This document shows, piece by piece, positions 5,962 through 8,725 of a stretch of DNA of 8,725 nt (position 1 is its first letter; each line of letters starts with the position of its first letter). Both the position numbers and the translations under genes were made by a program. Under the pieces are notes generated by a model. The model worked only from the letters and a program-made list of their open reading frames with translations. It was not told where the DNA came from and did not search any database. Source of the stretch: Miltoncostaeaceae bacterium (lineage in GTDB: Bacteria > Actinomycetota > Thermoleophilia > Miltoncostaeales > Miltoncostaeaceae). The stretch spans positions 1 to 8,725 of the forward strand of contig JAUVQP010000057.1 in the NCBI GenBank assembly GCA_030598075.1, read 5' to 3'.

Positions 5962-6593
5962 CACGTCGGCATGTGCACGGCGGCACCGCCGTTGTCGACG
6001 GCCGACGCCGGGTCGCTCGTGGGGATCGTCCGCACCACGAGCAGCAGGGCGCTCAGCAACGCGTGGTACGGGGGAGGCGCGCTGGGTGGGCGGTCGGCCT
6101 CGCCCTCCTCCGCACCATCGGGCTCCGCATCCTTCTTCGCCATCATCTCCAACATCGGCCGCACGGCCTCGCCGACGATCTCGTCGGTCAACTCCGGGTC
6201 CTCGCAGGCGGCGAGCAGTCGCAGGACCACCGGTAGATGGTCGGCCAACTCACCCGCGATATCGAGGCCATGCGCTTGGCAGCGCTCCTTGAGCTCGAGA
6301 AGCAGAGCGCTGCGCTTGTAGCTCTCACCCAGGAGGTGGAAGCCCACGTACAGGCTGTGAGACTCGTCCATGTCGAAGGCCCGCGTGTACTCCTCCTGCA
6401 GGCGGCCGAGGCTGACCTCCTCGGCGAAGGCCTGGAACTCGGCCAACTTGGCCCCGGCGTCAGAGGGCACCGTCGGGGTCAGGGCGCGACACTCCCGGAG
6501 CATGTCCACCGGACTCTCCTCCGGGTACTCCAGCAGCTCGGCGAAGAGTTCCCAGACGCGCTTGGCGGCGGCTCGGTCGCCCACGCTCACCAT
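5961..6593 (-). CDS. narJ: Nitrate reductase molybdenum cofactor assembly chaperone NarJ
   Basis: NarJ is a cytoplasmic chaperone of the TorD-like family that binds NarG, assists Mo-bisMGD insertion and holds NarGH off the membrane until maturation. The 210-aa product shows the family core: WELFAELLEYP (14-24), LQEEYTRAFDM (65-75), HSLYVGFHLLGESYKRSALL (79-98) and ELADHLPVVL (115-124). An acidic, Pro-rich stretch at about 153-176 looks disordered. The start is uncertain. The ATG at 6593 overlaps the narH stop and has GGAG directly adjacent, while GTG codons at 6590 (giving GTGA) or 6584 are alternatives 1 or 3 codons shorter. It sits between narH and narI as in canonical nar operons. Confidence 0.9.
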   Translation of the reverse strand: MVSVGDRAAAKRVWELFAELLEYPEESPVDMLRECRALTPTVPSDAGAKLAEFQAFAEEVSLGRLQEEYTRAFDMDESHSLYVGFHLLGESYKRSALLLELKERCQAHGLDIAGELADHLPVVLRLLAACEDPELTDEIVGEAVRPMLEMMAKKDAEPDGAEEGEADRPPSAPPPYHALLSALLLVVRTIPTSDPASAVDNGGAAVHMPT

Positions 6594-8098
6594 CTCCGCG
6601 CGGGCCCCGTGCGCGTGCCGAAACCGGCCTCGCGCTTGTGCGTGTACGTGTCCCCCTCTTGCTCCTCGACCGCCGCCTCTCGGCCCAGCGGCGGCACGAC
6701 GAAGCGCTCCTCGACGGACGGCAGCGCGGTGAGGCGGAAGATGGCCTCTGCTTCCCCGGCCGTCATGTTTCCCATGATGAGGGCCTCCCGCGCCTCCTCT
6801 GGGGTGACGTCCCCCACCGTCTCGCCCCGCTTGTAGACCCGCACCGCGATGAGCTTGCGGTACACATCCGTCAGCACGTCCTCGTTGCCCGCGGAAAACA
6901 GGCTGGCCAGGTAGCGCAGTGGCATCCTCGCCGACTCCAGCGAGGTCAGCAGCGGCGTCAGGCCCTCGGCGTCGGAGTCGGCCACGTCGTATTTCCCGTC
7001 CCTCACCTTGGCGAGGACCGGCAGCATGGGAGGGACGTAGTAGAGCATGGGCAGCGTGCGGAACTCGGGGTGTAGCGGCAGAGCCAGCTGCCACTCCTTG
7101 ACAAACTTGTACACGGGCGACTGCCGCGCTGCGGTGAGCATCGCCTCGGGGACGCCACCGGCTCGCGCGGACCCGATCACATCGGGATCGAACGGGTCCT
7201 GGATGATTCCCCGCTGCGCCTCGACGAGGTCCGCGTCAGGAGACTTGGCGACCTCCTCGATCCGGTCGGCGTCGTACAGCAACACCCCCAGGTAGCGGAT
7301 TCGTCCGACGCACGAGTGAAAACAGGCCGGCGGCTGGCCGCTCTCGAGGCGCGGAAAACAGAGGATGCACTTCTCCGATTTCCCCGACGACCAGTTGTAG
7401 TAGACCTTCTTGTACGGACAGCCCGAGATGCACATCCGCCAGGCGCGGCACTGGTTCTGGTTGACCAGCACGATGCCGTCCTCGCCGCGCTTTTGGAGGG
7501 CCGCGGCCGGGCACGCCGCCACGCAGCTGGGGTTGAGGCAGTGGTTGCAGATCCGGGGCAGATAGAAGAACACCACCCGCTGGATCTCCTCCATCTGGCT
7601 CCGCTCCTCGTCGCTGAGGCCCTCGAGGTTGGGATCGTTGGCGGCGTACACGGGAGACCCGCCGAGGTCGTCGTCCCAGTTGGGGCCGGACTCGATCTCC
7701 ATGAACTCGCCGGTAATCAGGGACACGGGGCGCGCGGTTGGCTGATCGTCGCCTTCCGGCGCGGTGAAGAGGTGGTCGTAGTCGTAGGTCCACGGCTCGT
7801 AGTAGTCGTTGATCGTGGGCAATCGACGGTTGTAGAAGATGTTGCCCAGCGTGCCGATCTTGCTCTGCAGGTTCAGCTTCAAATCGTCGCCGTCGAGCTT
7901 CCAGCCCCCGCGGTACTCCTCCTGGTCCTCCCACCGGGTGGGATATCCGGTTCCGGGCTTGGTCTCGACGTTGTTCCACCACTGGTACTCGGTGCCCTCG
8001 CGGTCGGTCCAGATGTTCTTGCAGGCGACGCTGCAGGTATGGCACCCAATGCACTTGTCGAGGTGAAACACCATCGAGACCTGAGCCCGAATGTCCAT
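6587..8098 (-). CDS. narH: Respiratory nitrate reductase beta subunit NarH (iron-sulfur)
   Basis: NarH carries electrons from NarI haem to NarG through four iron-sulfur clusters. The 503-aa protein keeps every expected ligand: Cys16, 19, 22 and 26; Cys184, 187, 192 and 196; Cys217, 223 and 227 with Trp220; and Cys244, 247, 259 and 263. By recall the positions equal those of E. coli NarH. Trp220 in CRAWRMCISGCPYKK is the residue that gives one [3Fe-4S] centre instead of [4Fe-4S]. SGKSEKCILCFPRLESGQPP (238-257) and VGRIRYLGVLLYDADRIEEV (264-283) are highly typical of the family. The ATG at 8098 is preceded by AGGAG at 8111-8107 with 8-nt spacing, and starts 27 bp after narG. The C-terminal 60 residues are the least conserved and end overlapping narJ. 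No signal peptide is present, consistent with a cytoplasmic-side subunit. Confidence 0.97.
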   Translation of the reverse strand: MDIRAQVSMVFHLDKCIGCHTCSVACKNIWTDREGTEYQWWNNVETKPGTGYPTRWEDQEEYRGGWKLDGDDLKLNLQSKIGTLGNIFYNRRLPTINDYYEPWTYDYDHLFTAPEGDDQPTARPVSLITGEFMEIESGPNWDDDLGGSPVYAANDPNLEGLSDEERSQMEEIQRVVFFYLPRICNHCLNPSCVAACPAAALQKRGEDGIVLVNQNQCRAWRMCISGCPYKKVYYNWSSGKSEKCILCFPRLESGQPPACFHSCVGRIRYLGVLLYDADRIEEVAKSPDADLVEAQRGIIQDPFDPDVIGSARAGGVPEAMLTAARQSPVYKFVKEWQLALPLHPEFRTLPMLYYVPPMLPVLAKVRDGKYDVADSDAEGLTPLLTSLESARMPLRYLASLFSAGNEDVLTDVYRKLIAVRVYKRGETVGDVTPEEAREALIMGNMTAGEAEAIFRLTALPSVEERFVVPPLGREAAVEEQEGDTYTHKREAGFGTRTGPARRW

Positions 8099-8125
8099 GT
8101 CAGTGGCTCCTGTTCGCTTGGTGGG

Positions 8126-8725
8126 TCACCATTCGAGCTTGTCCATCTTCTTGACCACGACGTAGGTGTCGCGGGTGAAGATGCCGATCGGGCCCCAGTA
8201 GTTGAAGTCGTACGTGAACTGGGCGTAGCCACCGGCCAGGAGCAGCGGGTTGATTCGCGCGCGCGTGAGGCTGTTGTGCCCGCCGGCCCGCTTGCCGCCC
8301 CGCACCTGGGACTTGGGGATGTAGACCGTTCGCTCGACCGCGTGGTAGTAGAGGCAGATTCCGGGCGGAACCCTGGAGCTGACGGCGGCGCGCGTCACGA
8401 CCACGCCGTTGTCGTTGAAGACCTCCACCCCGTCGTTGTCCTCGATCCCCACCTTCTCGGCTTCCTTGTCGTTGATCCAGAGCGGATCCATGCCGCGGGA
8501 CAGCGTCAGCATGCGGAGGTTGTCCTTGTAAGTGGAATGGATGTTCCACTTACCGTGCGGCGTGATGTAGTTCAGGACGAGACAATTATCGTCGATTTCG
8601 CTTCGGACAATGTCCCCGGTCTTCGAGTGGTCAAGCCTCGGCTTGTACGTCGGCAGTTGCTCGCCCCAGTCGATGTACCAGGGATGGTCCACGTACATGT
8701 GCTGACGGCCTGTGAGCGTCCGCCA
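8126..8725 (-). CDS. narG: Respiratory nitrate reductase alpha subunit NarG, C-terminal fragment
   Basis: These are the last 199 residues of the molybdenum-containing catalytic subunit that reduces nitrate to nitrite. The frame is open to the right edge, so the gene continues outside; an internal Met at 8698 is not the start. The fragment begins WRTLTGRQHMYVDHPWY, matching the E. coli 'LTGRQQLYIDHDWY' region. It includes ITPHGKWNIHSTYKDNLRML, the C-terminal molydopterin-dinucleotide-binding fold typical of DMSO-reductase family enzymes, and GGHNSLTRARINPLLLAGGY. It ends at KKMDKLEW, shortly after the conserved VVVKKM strand, so it lacks the longer tail of E. coli NarG. The FS0 cluster and the Mo ligand lie outside the window. 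The gene is first of the visible nar genes and 27 bp upstream of narH; its promoter is not in view. Confidence 0.96.
   Translation of the reverse strand, partial: WRTLTGRQHMYVDHPWYIDWGEQLPTYKPRLDHSKTGDIVRSEIDDNCLVLNYITPHGKWNIHSTYKDNLRMLTLSRGMDPLWINDKEAEKVGIEDNDGVEVFNDNGVVVTRAAVSSRVPPGICLYYHAVERTVYIPKSQVRGGKRAGGHNSLTRARINPLLLAGGYAQFTYDFNYWGPIGIFTRDTYVVVKKMDKLEW

Noticed and set aside
6594..7094. Upstream extension of the narJ frame
   Set aside because: It lies inside narH in another frame, has biased composition, and resembles no NarJ N-terminus.
8126..8698. Separate 190-aa protein starting at the Met at 8698
   Set aside because: The frame is open to the window edge and the upstream residues continue the NarG match, so this is an internal Met of a truncated narG.
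1..8725. CRISPR arrays, tRNA or rRNA genes, insertion sequences, attachment sites
   Set aside because: No regularly spaced repeats, transposase motifs, terminal inverted repeats or RNA-gene landmarks were seen on reading through.

Overview
The window is strongly GC-rich, packed with genes, and looks like chromosome from a high-GC bacterium. An actinobacterium is the most plausible host. The thiolase resembles the actinobacterial FadA5 type, GTG starts are common, and several genes overlap by 4 bp (GTGA or ATGA). This taxonomic guess is inference, because no rRNA or other marker gene is present.

Region 1 (1-1285, minus strand) holds the first 41 codons of a DHA2-type MFS transporter at the left edge. 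It is coupled by a GTGA overlap to a complete DUF389 (TIGR00341-like) multi-pass membrane protein. Region 2 (1286-1414) has no convincing gene but carries two adjacent perfect hairpins just downstream of the next operon, a candidate terminator.

Region 3 (1415-5251) is an acyl-CoA module built from two divergent two-gene operons. On the minus strand are a MaoC-type hydratase and a 378-aa 3-hydroxyacyl-CoA dehydrogenase. On the plus strand are a crotonase-type enoyl-CoA hydratase and a FadA5-like thiolase. Together they cover hydration, NAD-dependent oxidation and thiolysis, the lower half of beta-oxidation or its reverse. MaoC and crotonase hydratases normally give opposite 3-hydroxyacyl-CoA stereoisomers. 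No acyl-CoA ligase or acyl-CoA dehydrogenase is in the window. The 170-bp divergent intergenic region carries two related 15-bp palindromes whose centres are 36 bp apart, with a consensus TTGACA between them. This looks like an operator/promoter for shared control.

Region 4 (5267-8725, minus strand) is a respiratory nitrate reductase operon read right to left: narG (C-terminal 199 aa only, cut by the window edge), narH, narJ, narI. The iron-sulfur and haem ligands visible in NarH and NarI are intact, so the enzyme should be functional and couple quinol oxidation to nitrate reduction. narI converges on the thiolase gene with a 15-bp gap.

Most of the window belongs to known families. The least-described items are the paired palindromes, the Asn-to-Ser change in the thiolase NEAF motif, and the pairing of two hydratase types under one divergent control region. 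I found no mobile element, CRISPR array, tRNA or rRNA, and no clearly new biological system.
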